From Gammaproteobacteria bacterium (lineage in GTDB: Bacteria > Pseudomonadota > Gammaproteobacteria > Eutrophobiales > Eutrophobiaceae), in NCBI GenBank assembly GCA_028281365.1, contig JANQJZ010000022.1, forward strand, positions 1 to 49,725: a stretch of 49,725 nucleotides of DNA. Reading direction: 5' to 3'. Shown here one piece after another: positions 15,943 to 26,836 of the stretch (positions within the stretch are counted from its first letter, which is position 1; the number at the start of each line of letters is the position of its first letter). The position numbers were made by a program, and so were the translations under genes. The notes under the pieces were generated by a model. That model was not told the DNA's origin. It saw only the letters and a list, made by a program, of their open reading frames with translations, and did no database searches.

Positions 15943-18900
15943 TTATGCCGCTTTTTTTAGTGCAATTTCATTAAAAAGAAATTCCAGCATATTTAATCGA
16001 CTCTCCAGATCGGGTAGTTCCTGATTGATCCTTAATTTATCCTGGCCATCCAGTTTATAGTTTGATGGTTTAGATTGTATTAATGCAATAATTCGAGCTG
16101 GATCAATGTTTGCTTTTGGCTGAAAAATAATTCTACCGCCTTTTTGTCCCAAATCGAGTTTACGAATTCCTAATGGTCTCGCTAATTGCTTTAGACTACT
16201 TATATTGAATAAATTCCTAACGGGTTCGGGTAATAAACCAAAACGATCAATCATTTCTTCTTTTAGATCATTTAATTCAGAATCTGATTTTGCACTGGCG
16301 ATGCGTTTATACATTATTAAACGTAAATGCACATCGGGTAAAAAATCTTCGGGAATTAAAGCCGGAACATGTAAGTCTATCTCTGCACCATGATCCAAAG
16401 GTCGATCCAGTTCAGGCTGTTTACCTTCTTTCATGGCATGAACTGCCCGGTCGAGTAATTCCATATACAATCCAAAACCTATCTCCTGGATATGCCCACT
16501 CTGCCCTTCGCCCAGGATTTCACCCGCGCCTCTGATTTCAAGATCATGCGTGGCCAAAGTAAAACCTATGCCAAGTTCTTCCAATGCCTCAATGGCTTCA
16601 AGACGTTTGATCGCATCGGCAGTCATGAACTTTCTTGGCGGAACAATTAAATAAGCATAAGCACGATGGTGTGACCGTCCAACCCGGCCACGTAATTGAT
16701 ATAGTTGAGCCAATCCAAACTTATCAGCACGATTAATTATGATCGTATTTGCTGAAGGAACATCAATACCCGTTTCGATAATAGTCGTACAGACTAATAC
16801 GTTAAAACGTCGATGATAAAAATCCAGCATAATTGATTCGAGTTGTTTTTCCGGCATTTGTCCATGCGCAAACTCGACTCGCGCCTCTGGTAACAGTCTG
16901 TTGATTTCCTCTGTTGTTTTTTCAATCGTTTTGACATCATTATGTAAATAGAAAACCTGGCCACCGCGTTTTATTTCTCTGAGCATTGCTTCTTTTAGCA
17001 ATACATCATTGCGTTCCCTGACAAATGTCTTCACCGCTAATCGTCGGGAGGGTGGTGTGGCAATAATAGAAAGTTCGCGCAAATCAGATAGCGCCATATT
17101 TAATGTTCTGGGTATTGGTGTAGCTGTCAGTGTTAACACATCAATCTCGGCACGTAATGATTTAAATTTTTCTTTCTGACGCACACCAAAGCGGTGTTCC
17201 TCATCAATAATTACTAACCCCAGGTTTTTAAAATTGATATCACTTTGCAATAATTTATGCGTACCTATAACAATATCAGCCTTACCATCAAGCATTGCAT
17301 CAAGCGCAATACTCTGTTCTTTTTTGGTTCTAAATCGTGATAATAATTCAATGCGTACCGGCCAATCAGCAAATCGATCAATAAAATTCTGGTAATGTTG
17401 TTGTGCAAGTAAGGTTGTTGGTACTAATAACGCAACCTGTTTACCATTCTGGATAGCGATAAAGGCAGCACGCATTGCGACTTCTGTTTTACCAAAGCCG
17501 GCATCTCCACAAATTAACCGATCCATTGGTTTAGTATCACGCATATCATCGATCATAGCTTGTATAGCATCCTGTTGACCGGGAGTTTCTTCAAATGGAA
17601 AGTTTTGAATAAATACATGATAGGCATCCTGATCAAATTCATAGGATTGTCCCTGTCTGGATGCACGCCGTGCATGTAATTCCAGTAATTCCGCTGCAAC
17701 ATCATAAACTTTTTCTGCTGCTTTTCTTTTTGCTTTTTGCCAATGCCCGCTACCCAATTTATGCAATGGTGCATGTTCCGGATCAATACCGGTATAACGA
17801 GAGATAAGATCTAATGCTGCAACCGGGACATAAAGCTTGTCCCCTTCAGCATATTCAAGGTGAATAAACTCACCTTCTATTTCGCCTGTTTTTAATGTAA
17901 TTAAACCACAGTAACGTCCAACACCATGGTCTTCGTGTACAACAGGTGAACCAATTCTTAGTTCGGTTAAGTTTCGGACAACGGCCTCGGCATCTTGTTG
18001 CTTACGTTTGCGTAAACGACGTTGCATTACACGTTCGCCAAATAACTGTGCCTCTGTGATGATAGCGATATTCGGATCACGGATGATCAAGCCATTTTCT
18101 ATTGGCATGATGGCGATGCCAAATTTAACATCGCTGTTTAAAAACTCATGCCAATTTTCAACCTTGTCCGGTAGTCGAAGTTGTTTTAATAACTCCAGAA
18201 TCGTTTCACGCCGCCCTTGTGTCTCAACAGCAATAAGCACACGACCATCAAACTCATTAAGGAACCGACTTAATAAAGCTAATGGTTGTTTCGAACGGGC
18301 ATCAATAGAAAGGTTAATGGGTAATTCAGAGTCATATTCAGTCAATCCTGACCTGGCATCAGAAGATAGATTTGAAATATAAATCTGGGGAAATATTTTA
18401 AGTACTGTATAAAGATCGTTTGTATTTAGAAAAACATCCTGTGGCGGCAATATAGGACGTTCAATATCATATCTTTCCTGTTCATACCTGGACTCAATAT
18501 CTTCCCAGAAAGCATCTGCAGCATCATTAATTCCTTCATCCATAACCAGCAATGCTTCATCACTGACATAATCGAAAAGTGTACTGGTCTCTTCATAAAA
18601 CAGGGATAAATAATATTCGATGCCCGCCGGTGCTAATGCCTGGCTTACATCCCGATATATCGGGCACTGGTTTGGATTGCCTTCAAAACGAGCACGCCAG
18701 TTTGCCCTAAATCGTGCAATACCTTCATCAATGAGTGCTACTTCACGTGCCGGTAAAACACGGATCGAATCTACCTTATCAATAGAACGTTGTGTATCGA
18801 TATCAAATGTACGAATACTGTCAATCTCATCATCAAATAAATCGATTCTGTATGGGGTAATCGATCCCATTGGAAAGATATCCAATAACGATCCTCTGAT

Positions 18901-19416
18901 CGATACCTCTCCATGTTCAGTTACTTGATCGACAAATCTATAGGCCTGCTGGTTTAACTGCTTTTTGAACTGATCGAGATTAATAGTTTGCCCGACATCC
19001 ATTACCAGACTATTCGCCATTAAATAGTTTATCGGCAACAGACGATGCATGGCCGTTGTAACGGGGACAACAACGATACCTTGCTTTAAACCAGGCAAAT
19101 TAAATAATGTTTGAAGTCTCTCGGAAATAATATCCTGATAAGGAGAAAAAAGATCATAAGGTAAGGTTTCCCAATCAGGAAAAGAAATTATTGGTATGTT
19201 TGGAGAATCATGAACATAGACTTTAAGCTCATTAATTAAATTTACCGAGCTAATAGAATCTGCAGTAACAACAACAATTGGTTTTTCACTTTGTCCTGCA
19301 AGATTAGCTATCGCTAATGATTTTGCACTCCCATATAAACGTGACCAATAAATTCTCGATTGCTTCGATGTTGGTAGTACTGGAGACAATACATTTTGTC
19401 GTACAGAATCTGACAT
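15943..19416 (-). CDS. mfd: transcription-repair coupling factor Mfd
   Basis: The 1157-residue protein is full length for the family (about 1150). The N-terminal UvrB-like part is followed by the RNA polymerase-binding domain (RIGSPVVHEDHGVGRY, about residue 490). The RecG-like motor has the Walker A GDAGFGKTEVA, the DEEH box (VIIDEEHRFGV), TATPIPRTL and the QLRGRVGRS motif, and a C-terminal TRCF domain follows. It displaces stalled RNA polymerase and recruits UvrA to DNA lesions. It follows pyrF by 12 bases, suggesting shared transcription. Confidence 0.97.
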   Translation of the reverse strand: MSDSVRQNVLSPVLPTSKQSRIYWSRLYGSAKSLAIANLAGQSEKPIVVVTADSISSVNLINELKVYVHDSPNIPIISFPDWETLPYDLFSPYQDIISERLQTLFNLPGLKQGIVVVPVTTAMHRLLPINYLMANSLVMDVGQTINLDQFKKQLNQQAYRFVDQVTEHGEVSIRGSLLDIFPMGSITPYRIDLFDDEIDSIRTFDIDTQRSIDKVDSIRVLPAREVALIDEGIARFRANWRARFEGNPNQCPIYRDVSQALAPAGIEYYLSLFYEETSTLFDYVSDEALLVMDEGINDAADAFWEDIESRYEQERYDIERPILPPQDVFLNTNDLYTVLKIFPQIYISNLSSDARSGLTEYDSELPINLSIDARSKQPLALLSRFLNEFDGRVLIAVETQGRRETILELLKQLRLPDKVENWHEFLNSDVKFGIAIMPIENGLIIRDPNIAIITEAQLFGERVMQRRLRKRKQQDAEAVVRNLTELRIGSPVVHEDHGVGRYCGLITLKTGEIEGEFIHLEYAEGDKLYVPVAALDLISRYTGIDPEHAPLHKLGSGHWQKAKRKAAEKVYDVAAELLELHARRASRQGQSYEFDQDAYHVFIQNFPFEETPGQQDAIQAMIDDMRDTKPMDRLICGDAGFGKTEVAMRAAFIAIQNGKQVALLVPTTLLAQQHYQNFIDRFADWPVRIELLSRFRTKKEQSIALDAMLDGKADIVIGTHKLLQSDINFKNLGLVIIDEEHRFGVRQKEKFKSLRAEIDVLTLTATPIPRTLNMALSDLRELSIIATPPSRRLAVKTFVRERNDVLLKEAMLREIKRGGQVFYLHNDVKTIEKTTEEINRLLPEARVEFAHGQMPEKQLESIMLDFYHRRFNVLVCTTIIETGIDVPSANTIIINRADKFGLAQLYQLRGRVGRSHHRAYAYLIVPPRKFMTADAIKRLEAIEALEELGIGFTLATHDLEIRGAGEILGEGQSGHIQEIGFGLYMELLDRAVHAMKEGKQPELDRPLDHGAEIDLHVPALIPEDFLPDVHLRLIMYKRIASAKSDSELNDLKEEMIDRFGLLPEPVRNLFNISSLKQLARPLGIRKLDLGQKGGRIIFQPKANIDPARIIALIQSKPSNYKLDGQDKLRINQELPDLESRLNMLEFLFNEIALKKAA

Positions 19417-19428
19417 GACAGTTTGGAC

Positions 19429-20151
19429 TTAATTAATCGAATTAATCTCGGAATTAATTTTATCCAACACTGCAAATGGATCATCAGCACGGGTTATGGG
19501 TCGGCCGATAACCAGGTAATGACTTCCGGCATTGATAGCATCTGTTGGTGTCATAATTCGTTTTTGATCATCATTACTTGTATTGGCTGGACGAATTCCC
19601 GGCGTTACCAGACAAAATTCTTTCCCCAGTTCTTTGCTTAGCCGGCTTGCTTCCATTGCAGAACAAACAACACCATCTAAACCGGAACGCTTTGCCAGAT
19701 TCGCCAATAATGAAACTTGCTGATCAACTGGCTTATTAATATCCAGTTCCCCAAGATCTTCTTTAGATAAACTGGTCAGTACCGTTACACCTATTAATAA
19801 AGGTGAATTGGCTGATTGTTCGATTGCTTCTCGTGCGGCTTCCATCATGGCACGCCCTCCGGAAGCATGTACATTTAACATCCACACGCCCAAATCAGCC
19901 GCAGCACGACAGGCACTGGCAACCGTATTAGGAATATCGTGATATTTCAGATCCAGGAAGATATCAAAACCTTTTGCAATAAGTTGTTCAACCAGGACAG
20001 GGCCTTCACGGGTAAAAAGTTCTTTACCTATCTTCAGTTTACAAGCTGATGAATCAAGTTTTTCACAAAGTGTCACTGCCTGTTTTGCGTCTGGAAAATC
20101 AAGAGAAACAATGACGCGACTTCTATTCCTGGACAGTATTCTATCACTCAC
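19429..20151 (-). CDS. pyrF: orotidine 5'-phosphate decarboxylase
   Basis: The likely start is a GTG at 20151, overlapping the lapB stop by 8 bases with GGAG 6 bases upstream. It gives 240 residues, near the usual 230-240, while the longer open frame would run into lapB. The catalytic segment DLKYHDIPNTV holds the Asp-Lys-Asp set, and the phosphate-binding end reads TPGIRPA and VIGRPITRA. It makes UMP from OMP in the last step of pyrimidine synthesis. The lapA-lapB-pyrF order is common in Gammaproteobacteria. Confidence 0.96.
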   Translation of the reverse strand: MSDRILSRNRSRVIVSLDFPDAKQAVTLCEKLDSSACKLKIGKELFTREGPVLVEQLIAKGFDIFLDLKYHDIPNTVASACRAAADLGVWMLNVHASGGRAMMEAAREAIEQSANSPLLIGVTVLTSLSKEDLGELDINKPVDQQVSLLANLAKRSGLDGVVCSAMEASRLSKELGKEFCLVTPGIRPANTSNDDQKRIMTPTDAINAGSHYLVIGRPITRADDPFAVLDKINSEINSIN

Positions 20152-21319
20152 CGGCAACTCCAAATACGGGCCTGACCGTGTCCCAATGTTTACATCCCGG
20201 ACATTGCCAATGTAAAAGCTTTGCATCAAAACCACAATTATTACATTTATACATCGCCCTGCCTTCGATTAATTGTCCGGTCAGTTCCTTGATTGTTTTA
20301 AGATGTTCATACGTTTCACCTTCGGATTTTGATAAGGTGTATTCGATTAACCTGTCAACACCTTTTACAGTAGGCCGGTTCTTTAATTCATTAGAAATAA
20401 AACGAATCGCTGCATTTTCACCTTCACGTTCTGCAATCAGCTCCGTTAACATTAATAATATTGATATACCGCCATAGATATTAACCAGGGTTACAAGATA
20501 ATCGACAAATTCATCAACACGATCGAGCTTTCGATAGCATTCATAAAGTGGTCCTATAATCTCAGTTATATAGTCGCTATTTTGTGTTTCAACACGTTTA
20601 TAAGATTTTATCGCCAGCTTATCTTTACCTGTGTGCTGATGCATTTTCGCTTCTATCAAACTGGCCCGTACACAATCCGGATAGAATGTCATTGCTTTAC
20701 GAATAAAATCTTTAACAGCACGAGTATTACCATCATCCAATGCAGTTTGTGCCTGTTCGCAATAAAATTGAGCTATTATGGGATTGAGTTTATCGCCTGA
20801 AACTAACTCCAGTTTTCTTGCAATATTTATTGCATTTTCCCAGTCTTTTTCCTGCTGATATATCTCCAGTAGTTCTGTATAGGCCTGGTTGAGATGCATA
20901 TCTGATTCAACCAGCTCAAGAAATAAACCCTCTGCCCGATCTAATAAACCAGACCGCATATAATCCATACCAAGCTCCAGTAGCGCATGTGCGCGTTGTT
21001 CACGGTTTAGTGTAGGTCGAGCAATTAAATTCTGGTGAATTCGAATTGCACGGTCTACCTCTCCGCGTCTTCTGAATAAATTTCCCAATGCAAGGTGTGT
21101 TTCTACTGTTTCACTATCCACCTCTAACATTTTGATGAATACTTCAATTGCTTTATCCGGTTGTTCATTTAAAACAAAGTTTAATCCTTTAAAATATTCA
21201 GGATGGATTGCCCTGGATGAATTATCGTTATGTGAATTTGTAACACGACGCCCAATCCACCAGCCGCTGAATGCTGCAACTGGCAGCAATAACCAGAAAA
21301 TGTTTAACTCGCTTAACAT
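20144..21319 (-). CDS. lapB: lipopolysaccharide assembly protein LapB (YciM)
   Basis: The 391-residue protein has an N-terminal membrane anchor (about 5-23, ending GWWIGRR) and then about 300 residues of TPR helices in the cytoplasm. A C-terminal rubredoxin-like metal site has CNNCGF and CPGCKHW. LapB controls LPS synthesis by guiding FtsH proteolysis of LpxC. The length matches the E. coli protein (389). It follows lapA by 3 bases and overlaps pyrF, so the three are one operon. Confidence 0.96.
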   Translation of the reverse strand: MLSELNIFWLLLPVAAFSGWWIGRRVTNSHNDNSSRAIHPEYFKGLNFVLNEQPDKAIEVFIKMLEVDSETVETHLALGNLFRRRGEVDRAIRIHQNLIARPTLNREQRAHALLELGMDYMRSGLLDRAEGLFLELVESDMHLNQAYTELLEIYQQEKDWENAINIARKLELVSGDKLNPIIAQFYCEQAQTALDDGNTRAVKDFIRKAMTFYPDCVRASLIEAKMHQHTGKDKLAIKSYKRVETQNSDYITEIIGPLYECYRKLDRVDEFVDYLVTLVNIYGGISILLMLTELIAEREGENAAIRFISNELKNRPTVKGVDRLIEYTLSKSEGETYEHLKTIKELTGQLIEGRAMYKCNNCGFDAKLLHWQCPGCKHWDTVRPVFGVAGE

Positions 21320-21322
21320 TAA

Positions 21323-21610
21323 TTAATCTTTTACAGGCATTACCCGAAGGTTGTTAATTTCTTTTTCGCTATTTTGTATCTGTTTTTCAAGCCTAAGCTT
21401 TTGTTGCTTCAATTTTATGATAAGGGGAAGACTGGCAAGAATTCCCAATAATGCACCCAATATTAAAACCAGAACGATCACTAATGACATTGGAAGCTCT
21501 ATAGCACCAACATAATAATTTAATGCAACGAGCTGATTATTCTTTAGATGAAAGGCGAGTCCAAATAATAATATCACTAATATAAGAATTAATTTGGCAA
21601 TACGAGACAT
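21323..21610 (-). CDS. lapA: LapA family inner-membrane protein
   Basis: The 95-residue protein has two membrane helices (about 5-20 and 40-65) with the family phrase NNQLVALNYYVG between them, and a C-terminal coiled coil (KLKQQKLRLEKQI). LapA (DUF1049) works with LapB at the inner membrane in LPS assembly. AGAT and GGAGAT-like bases precede the ATG. It lies 151 bases downstream of ihfB and 3 bases upstream of lapB. Confidence 0.93.
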   Translation of the reverse strand: MSRIAKLILILVILLFGLAFHLKNNQLVALNYYVGAIELPMSLVIVLVLILGALLGILASLPLIIKLKQQKLRLEKQIQNSEKEINNLRVMPVKD

Positions 21611-21761
21611 ATCATCTCCAATTTAATATTCAGGTTTAGCGGCTAAAATCTAACAAGTTAACTAAACCATTTTTCATGGTTTTCAGTCAGCTACGATAGA
21701 CAGTCTGACAGTTCATGACAAGAGTCATACAGACAGACAAATACACCAAGGGAGGTAGAAA

Positions 21762-22061
21762 TTATTCTGTGATCGGGCTATGGCTGTTATTAACTCTTTC
21801 CCGCATTTGCTTTCCTGGTTTGAAATGTGGCACATATTTAGCGGGTAGTGAGACTGGTTCACCAGACTTCGGGTTACGACCAACTCTCGGGGGGCGATAA
21901 TGTAAAGAGAAACTGCCAAATCCCCTGATTTCGATACGCTCACCATTTGAGAGCGTTCCTGACATGTGTTCAAGTATTGTCTTTACCGCCAGCTCAACAT
22001 CCTTATAAGCCAGTTGGGATTGTCGTCTCGCCAGCACTTCGATAAGTTCAGATTTTGTCAT
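21762..22061 (-). CDS. ihfB: integration host factor, beta subunit
   Basis: The 99-residue protein carries the DNABII fold: [11 protein letters not shown] at the start, [21 protein letters not shown] for the beta arm with the Pro that wedges into DNA, and [11 protein letters not shown] near the end. IhfB pairs with IhfA to bend DNA at specific sites. The tail is a few residues longer than in E. coli (94). The rpsA-ihfB-lapA order is the standard one. Confidence 0.96.
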   Translation of the reverse strand: MTKSELIEVLARRQSQLAYKDVELAVKTILEHMSGTLSNGERIEIRGFGSFSLHYRPPRVGRNPKSGEPVSLPAKYVPHFKPGKQMRERVNNSHSPITE

Positions 22062-22169
22062 GCTTGTTATCTCGGTATGTGTGTTCAGATCCCTAGTCTA
22101 TACACGTCCAAACCATTGTTATTATTCCTAAATCCTATCAAGAACATAGAGATAGTAACAGCAATTTTT

Positions 22170-23840
22170 TTAATTATTATCCAAATGTTCCTTCAAAATG
22201 TCGCCCAATTTGGTACTTCCACCGGTTTCAGGAGCATATTCCTTTACTGCTGCCTGCTCATCATCTGATTCCTTGGCCTTGACTGACAGATTAATCGTAC
22301 GTTTTTTACGATCAATTGCTGTTATCTTAACCTCCAGTTCTTCACCCTCTTTTACAGCAGTCCGGGCATCATCAATGTCTTTCTCTAATGATATTTCACT
22401 TGCTTTCAGTGTCCCTTCAACCCCATCACCCAAGGCAACGGTAACAAACTTTTGATCAATGTTTTGTGCTTTACCTTTAACTATAGTGCCTTTTGGATTT
22501 TCTGCGACAAAACTGGAGAAAGGATCTTTTTCCAGTTGTTTTACACCAAGTGAAATACGTTCACGTTCTGCATCAACTGCTAATACGACTGTTTCTATTT
22601 CTTCACCCTTACTAAAATTACGGATCGCTTCATCTGCATTATCGGCCCAGGAGACATCAGATAGATGTACCAGACCATCTATACCACCGTCCAGGCCGAT
22701 AAAGATGCCAAAATCCGTGATCGACTTGATTACCCCGACAACACGATCACCTTTATTATGTGTGGCGGCAAATTGCTCCCAGGGATTGGTAACGCATTGC
22801 TTCATACCCAGGGAAATACGACGGCGTTCCTGGTCAATATCCAGAATAACCACATCGACTTCCTGACCAATATGAACCAGCTTTGAAGGATGCACATTCT
22901 TGTTAGTCCAGTCCATTTCCGATACATGCACCAGGCCTTCAACACCTTCCTCAAGTTCAACGAAACAACCATAATCTGCCAGATTGGTAACCTTACCGTG
23001 CAATCGTGCCCCCTCTGGATAACGTCGGGTTAAATCTAACCAGGGATCTTCACCCATCTGCTTCAAACCTAATGAAACACGGTTCTTTTCGCGATCGAAT
23101 TTCAGGACCTTGACTTCAATCTCATCACCGATATTGACAATCTCGCCTGGATTCTTGACGCGTTTCCAGGCCATATCCGTGATATGTAACAGACCATCAA
23201 TACCGCCCAGATCCAGGAATGCGCCATAGTCTGTAAGATTTTTAACTACACCTTTAACTAATGCACCTTCGTTAAGAGATTCGAGCAATGCATCACGTTC
23301 GACACTATTTTCAGTTTCAACTACTGCACGGCGGGAAACGACAACATTATTTCGTTTTTGATCGATCTTGATAACTTTAAATTCGAGGGGCTTGCCTTCA
23401 AGATAAGAAGTGTCACGCACAGGTCTCACATCAACCAACGATCCAGGCAAGAACGCACGGACTTTATCTACATCAACCGTAAAACCACCTTTTACACGTT
23501 CTGTTATAACACCTATTACTGTCTCATTTGCTTCATGCGCTTTTTCCAATACTGTCCAGGCAATTTTTCGTTTTGCCTTTTCACGGGAAAGTCTGGTTTC
23601 ACCATAACCATCTTCCAGCGAATCAAGAGCAACATCGACTTCATCGCCCACGGCAACCTCGAGCTCACCATGCTCATCATAAAATTGTTCTATCGGGATA
23701 ATTCCTTCGGACTTAAGACCGGCATTGACTATGACGGTATCGGGTTTGACATCGACGACGGTGGCACTGACTATCGTACCGGGTCGCATTTTATTTTCTA
23801 TTTGGCTCTGTTCAAATAATTCGGCAAAACTCTCGCTCAT
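22170..23840 (-). CDS. rpsA: 30S ribosomal protein S1
   Basis: The 556-residue protein has six S1 OB-fold repeats, as in E. coli (557). Repeats are marked by phrases such as [25 protein letters not shown], here split into [14 protein letters not shown] and [10 protein letters not shown], and by ISLGMKQ and RISLGVKQ repeat ends. It helps the 30S subunit bind and unfold mRNA leaders. It follows cmk after 98 bases, with possible promoters there, and precedes ihfB by 108 bases. Confidence 0.97.
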   Translation of the reverse strand: MSESFAELFEQSQIENKMRPGTIVSATVVDVKPDTVIVNAGLKSEGIIPIEQFYDEHGELEVAVGDEVDVALDSLEDGYGETRLSREKAKRKIAWTVLEKAHEANETVIGVITERVKGGFTVDVDKVRAFLPGSLVDVRPVRDTSYLEGKPLEFKVIKIDQKRNNVVVSRRAVVETENSVERDALLESLNEGALVKGVVKNLTDYGAFLDLGGIDGLLHITDMAWKRVKNPGEIVNIGDEIEVKVLKFDREKNRVSLGLKQMGEDPWLDLTRRYPEGARLHGKVTNLADYGCFVELEEGVEGLVHVSEMDWTNKNVHPSKLVHIGQEVDVVILDIDQERRRISLGMKQCVTNPWEQFAATHNKGDRVVGVIKSITDFGIFIGLDGGIDGLVHLSDVSWADNADEAIRNFSKGEEIETVVLAVDAERERISLGVKQLEKDPFSSFVAENPKGTIVKGKAQNIDQKFVTVALGDGVEGTLKASEISLEKDIDDARTAVKEGEELEVKITAIDRKKRTINLSVKAKESDDEQAAVKEYAPETGGSTKLGDILKEHLDNN

Positions 23841-23938
23841 GTAAGATGGTTCCTGGACCCTGCCCGGACTACAGCAGGATGAATTTAAAAATGTTAAGTT
23901 AATCTTCAGTTAATCACTAACCGCAAGTGACTAACCCC

Positions 23939-24634
23939 CTATTTTTCTGGCAGACCGGGAATTTTCTTTCTAACTAATTCCGTGATCCTGGCCACGACCG
24001 CATCAATATCGAGCAAACTGGTATCAACAACAATCGCATCTTCTGCAGGTTTTAAAGGTGAGGCTGAACGGGTACTATCTCGCTCATCTCTGGCCTCTAT
24101 GGCTGCGGAAAGGTCGCGGAGATTAGCACTAATGCCCTTTTCCTTCAACTGTTTATAGCGTCTTTTGGCCCTTTCCTCAGCACTGGCCGTTAAAAATATC
24201 TTCAATCTCGCATCGGGAAATACAACTGTTCCCATATCACGACCATCTGCCACCAGACCAGGCTCCTTATGAAAGGCACGTTGTCTCGATAACAAGGCCT
24301 GACGCACAGCTGCTATAGGGGCTATAACGGATGCAGCGTTACCACATTCCTCGGTACGGATTTCTTCGGTAGCAGGTTCATTATTTAAAATGACATCGAC
24401 CAATGCACCAACTCCGGCAACCTTAAATTCAACATTCAAATTCTCTGCCAAATCGACTAATGCTGCCTCATCGTCATTTTGAATTCCTTTTCGTTTAGCG
24501 GCCAAAGCCAACAGCCGATAAAGTGCACCACTATCTAAAAAATTCCAGCCTAGCCAATCGACCAGATAACTGCAGATCGTGCCTTTTCCTGTCCCGCTCG
24601 GTCCATCGACAGTAATGACTGGAATATCAGGCAT
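23939..24634 (-). CDS. cmk: cytidylate kinase
   Basis: The ATG at 24634 overlaps the aroA stop by 8 bases and gives 231 residues, normal for Cmk. The upstream extension of the frame lies inside aroA. The P-loop DGPSGTGKGT is at residues 9-18, DGRDMGTVVFPDA holds substrate-binding residues, and ARDERDSTR the lid. It phosphorylates CMP and dCMP. Coupling to aroA and position before rpsA match the usual cluster. Confidence 0.96.
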   Translation of the reverse strand: MPDIPVITVDGPSGTGKGTICSYLVDWLGWNFLDSGALYRLLALAAKRKGIQNDDEAALVDLAENLNVEFKVAGVGALVDVILNNEPATEEIRTEECGNAASVIAPIAAVRQALLSRQRAFHKEPGLVADGRDMGTVVFPDARLKIFLTASAEERAKRRYKQLKEKGISANLRDLSAAIEARDERDSTRSASPLKPAEDAIVVDTSLLDIDAVVARITELVRKKIPGLPEK

Positions 24635-25928
24635 AGTTAATATTAATCCCCGCTTGTTTAGCGATATCAACAAAACCAGGAAATGAGGTAGTAACATTGT
24701 CACAGTTAGAAATAGTGACTGGCTGTTTCGCAACTGTACCACTGATTGCAAATGCCATTGCGATACGGTGATCAGCGTAACTATTTACGCTACCTCCATT
24801 AAATTCACCACCGCTAACAATAATGCCATCATCTGTGACATCTGTCTGAATACCGATAGCCGTAAATCCATCCGACATGGCCTGCAAACGATCACTTTCT
24901 TTAACGCGTAACTCTGCGGCACCTGTTAATCGTGTTACGCCACTGGCACGGGCAGCCGCTATCAATATCGCTGGAAATTCATCAATGGCTATCGGTACCA
25001 GTTCTTCCGGGATATCGATTCCTTCTAATTGACTACTTTTAATATGTATATTTGCTACAGGTTCACCAGACAATTCCCGTTCATCCTCAAGTTCAATATC
25101 GGCACCCATTAACTTCATAATATCCAACATGGCTTTTCGGGTCGGATTAACACCGACATTTTTTAATAGTAAATCTGAATCCGGTGTTATGGTCGCCGCG
25201 ACAATGAAAAAAGCGGCTGAAGAGAAATCAGCCGGGATGATGATCTCGGTTCCGATTAATTTTTCTGCTTTTTTAACAGAGATTTTATTGCCATCTCTTG
25301 TAACAGGATGTGCAAATGTCGCCAGCATACGTTCCGTATGATCTCTTGTTGACTCATTTTCGGTAATTGTCGTTGTCCCATCAGCATAAAGTCCTGCCAA
25401 CAATAAACAGGATTTTAACTGGGCACTGGCCACAGGTAATTCGTAGTTGATCCCTTTTAGTTGGCTACCACCTGATATTCTTATTGGTAATGTACCACTA
25501 TCAGAACATTGAATATTCGCATGCATTAATCGTAATGGTTCAACAATGCGTTGCATCGGCCTGGTCATTAATGATTCATCACCAATCAACTCGGAATCAA
25601 ATGACTGTCCTGACAACAAACCGGTCATAAGGCGTGCAGACGTACCTGAATTTCCGAGATCAATAGGTTGACTACTTTGTTGTAGACCATTCAGACCGAC
25701 ACCTTCTACATGAACAATATCGCCGTCATTATCAATTCTTACTCCCAGTTTTCGAAATGCCTCGGCAGTTGCCAAGGTATCTTCGCCTTGTAGAAAACCT
25801 TGAATCGTCGTATTACCTTCAGCAATTGCCGCCAGTATTAACGCGCGATGCGATATGGATTTATCACCAGGCACCGTTAAATTTCCGGATAGCGCACCAC
25901 CTGGATTTACCTGATAAGTGGAAGTCAT
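24627..25928 (-). CDS. aroA: 3-phosphoshikimate 1-carboxyvinyltransferase (EPSP synthase)
   Basis: The 433-residue enzyme has GDKSISHRA near the start, LGNSGTSARLMTGLL around residue 90, the RVKESDRLQAM segment and the DHRIAMAFA end motif. It joins shikimate 3-phosphate and PEP in the pathway to chorismate. Unlike in several Pseudomonas genomes it is not fused to the prephenate dehydrogenase, whose separate gene ends 12 bases upstream. Confidence 0.96.
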   Translation of the reverse strand: MTSTYQVNPGGALSGNLTVPGDKSISHRALILAAIAEGNTTIQGFLQGEDTLATAEAFRKLGVRIDNDGDIVHVEGVGLNGLQQSSQPIDLGNSGTSARLMTGLLSGQSFDSELIGDESLMTRPMQRIVEPLRLMHANIQCSDSGTLPIRISGGSQLKGINYELPVASAQLKSCLLLAGLYADGTTTITENESTRDHTERMLATFAHPVTRDGNKISVKKAEKLIGTEIIIPADFSSAAFFIVAATITPDSDLLLKNVGVNPTRKAMLDIMKLMGADIELEDERELSGEPVANIHIKSSQLEGIDIPEELVPIAIDEFPAILIAAARASGVTRLTGAAELRVKESDRLQAMSDGFTAIGIQTDVTDDGIIVSGGEFNGGSVNSYADHRIAMAFAISGTVAKQPVTISNCDNVTTSFPGFVDIAKQAGININYA

Positions 25929-25940
25929 ATTGAACTATTT

Positions 25941-26831
25941 CTACTCAGTTGCATTATTCAGCTGATTTCTGCCTGCCGTGAATTTATCTCTGGCCTGTTT
26001 GGCACGCTGAAAAATTTTTAATAATTGATCGCTATCAGATTTTTCTATTGCATCCTTGATCTGATCGATATGCTTTGAAAAAACATCTAATGTGTTTAAA
26101 AGCGCTTCCCGATTAGAAAAACAGATGTCATGCCACATCTCCGGGCTACTGGAAGCAATACGGGTAAAGTCTGCAAAACCGCCTGCCGCATATTTAAATA
26201 TTTCATCGCGTTCCTGCATCCCCGCCAAACAATCAACCAATGCATAAGCCAGCATGTGTGGCAAATGACTCGTCGCAGCCAAAACTTCATCATGATGTTT
26301 CACCTCCAGATCGATAACATCCGCCCCGACCGCTTGCCACATATGGGTAATTAATTCATGTGCAGTTGTGTCAGTCTCTTCGAATGGCGTAAGAATGACT
26401 CGATGATCAACAAACAAATCAGCAAACGAAGCCTCGACCCCGCTTTGTTCGGTGCCGGCAATCGGGTGTCCTGGCACAAAACAGGAAAGACGATCGCCCA
26501 TGACTTCTCTTGCTTTATTTACAACGCCAGCTTTAGCACTACCGACATCGGTTAATACGGCACCCGGTTTTAAAGACTCTACAATTTGTGGTAACAGTTT
26601 TTCTGTCGTTGATAAAGGAGTACCGATCACAACAACATCGGCATTAGAAACTGCCTCATTTATGTTTAATGAATAGTCATCAATAACATCAAGCTCAATA
26701 GCTTTTTTTAATGTTGCTTCATGACGATTACAACCCGTCACCCGGTTCACCAATTTGGTTTTTCGTAAAGCACGTGCGAGCGAACCTCCAATAAGTCCAA
26801 CACCGATAATAGAAAGATGATCAATTAACAT
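25941..26831 (-). CDS. tyrA: prephenate dehydrogenase
   Basis: The 296-residue protein begins with a Rossmann nucleotide site (IIGVGLIGGSLARAL), has DVGSAKAGVV and the GHPIAGTEQSGVEA active-site segment with the catalytic His, and HLPHMLAYAL further on. It makes 4-hydroxyphenylpyruvate for tyrosine synthesis. No chorismate mutase or ACT domain is attached. It starts 5 bases after hisC in the aromatic amino acid operon. Confidence 0.94.
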   Translation of the reverse strand: MLIDHLSIIGVGLIGGSLARALRKTKLVNRVTGCNRHEATLKKAIELDVIDDYSLNINEAVSNADVVVIGTPLSTTEKLLPQIVESLKPGAVLTDVGSAKAGVVNKAREVMGDRLSCFVPGHPIAGTEQSGVEASFADLFVDHRVILTPFEETDTTAHELITHMWQAVGADVIDLEVKHHDEVLAATSHLPHMLAYALVDCLAGMQERDEIFKYAAGGFADFTRIASSSPEMWHDICFSNREALLNTLDVFSKHIDQIKDAIEKSDSDQLLKIFQRAKQARDKFTAGRNQLNNATE

Positions 26832-26836
26832 AAGAT

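Noticed and set aside
19429-20235. Longer pyrF starting at 20235
   Set aside because: The extra residues come from the lapB reading region. The GTG at 20151 with GGAG upstream gives the normal family length.
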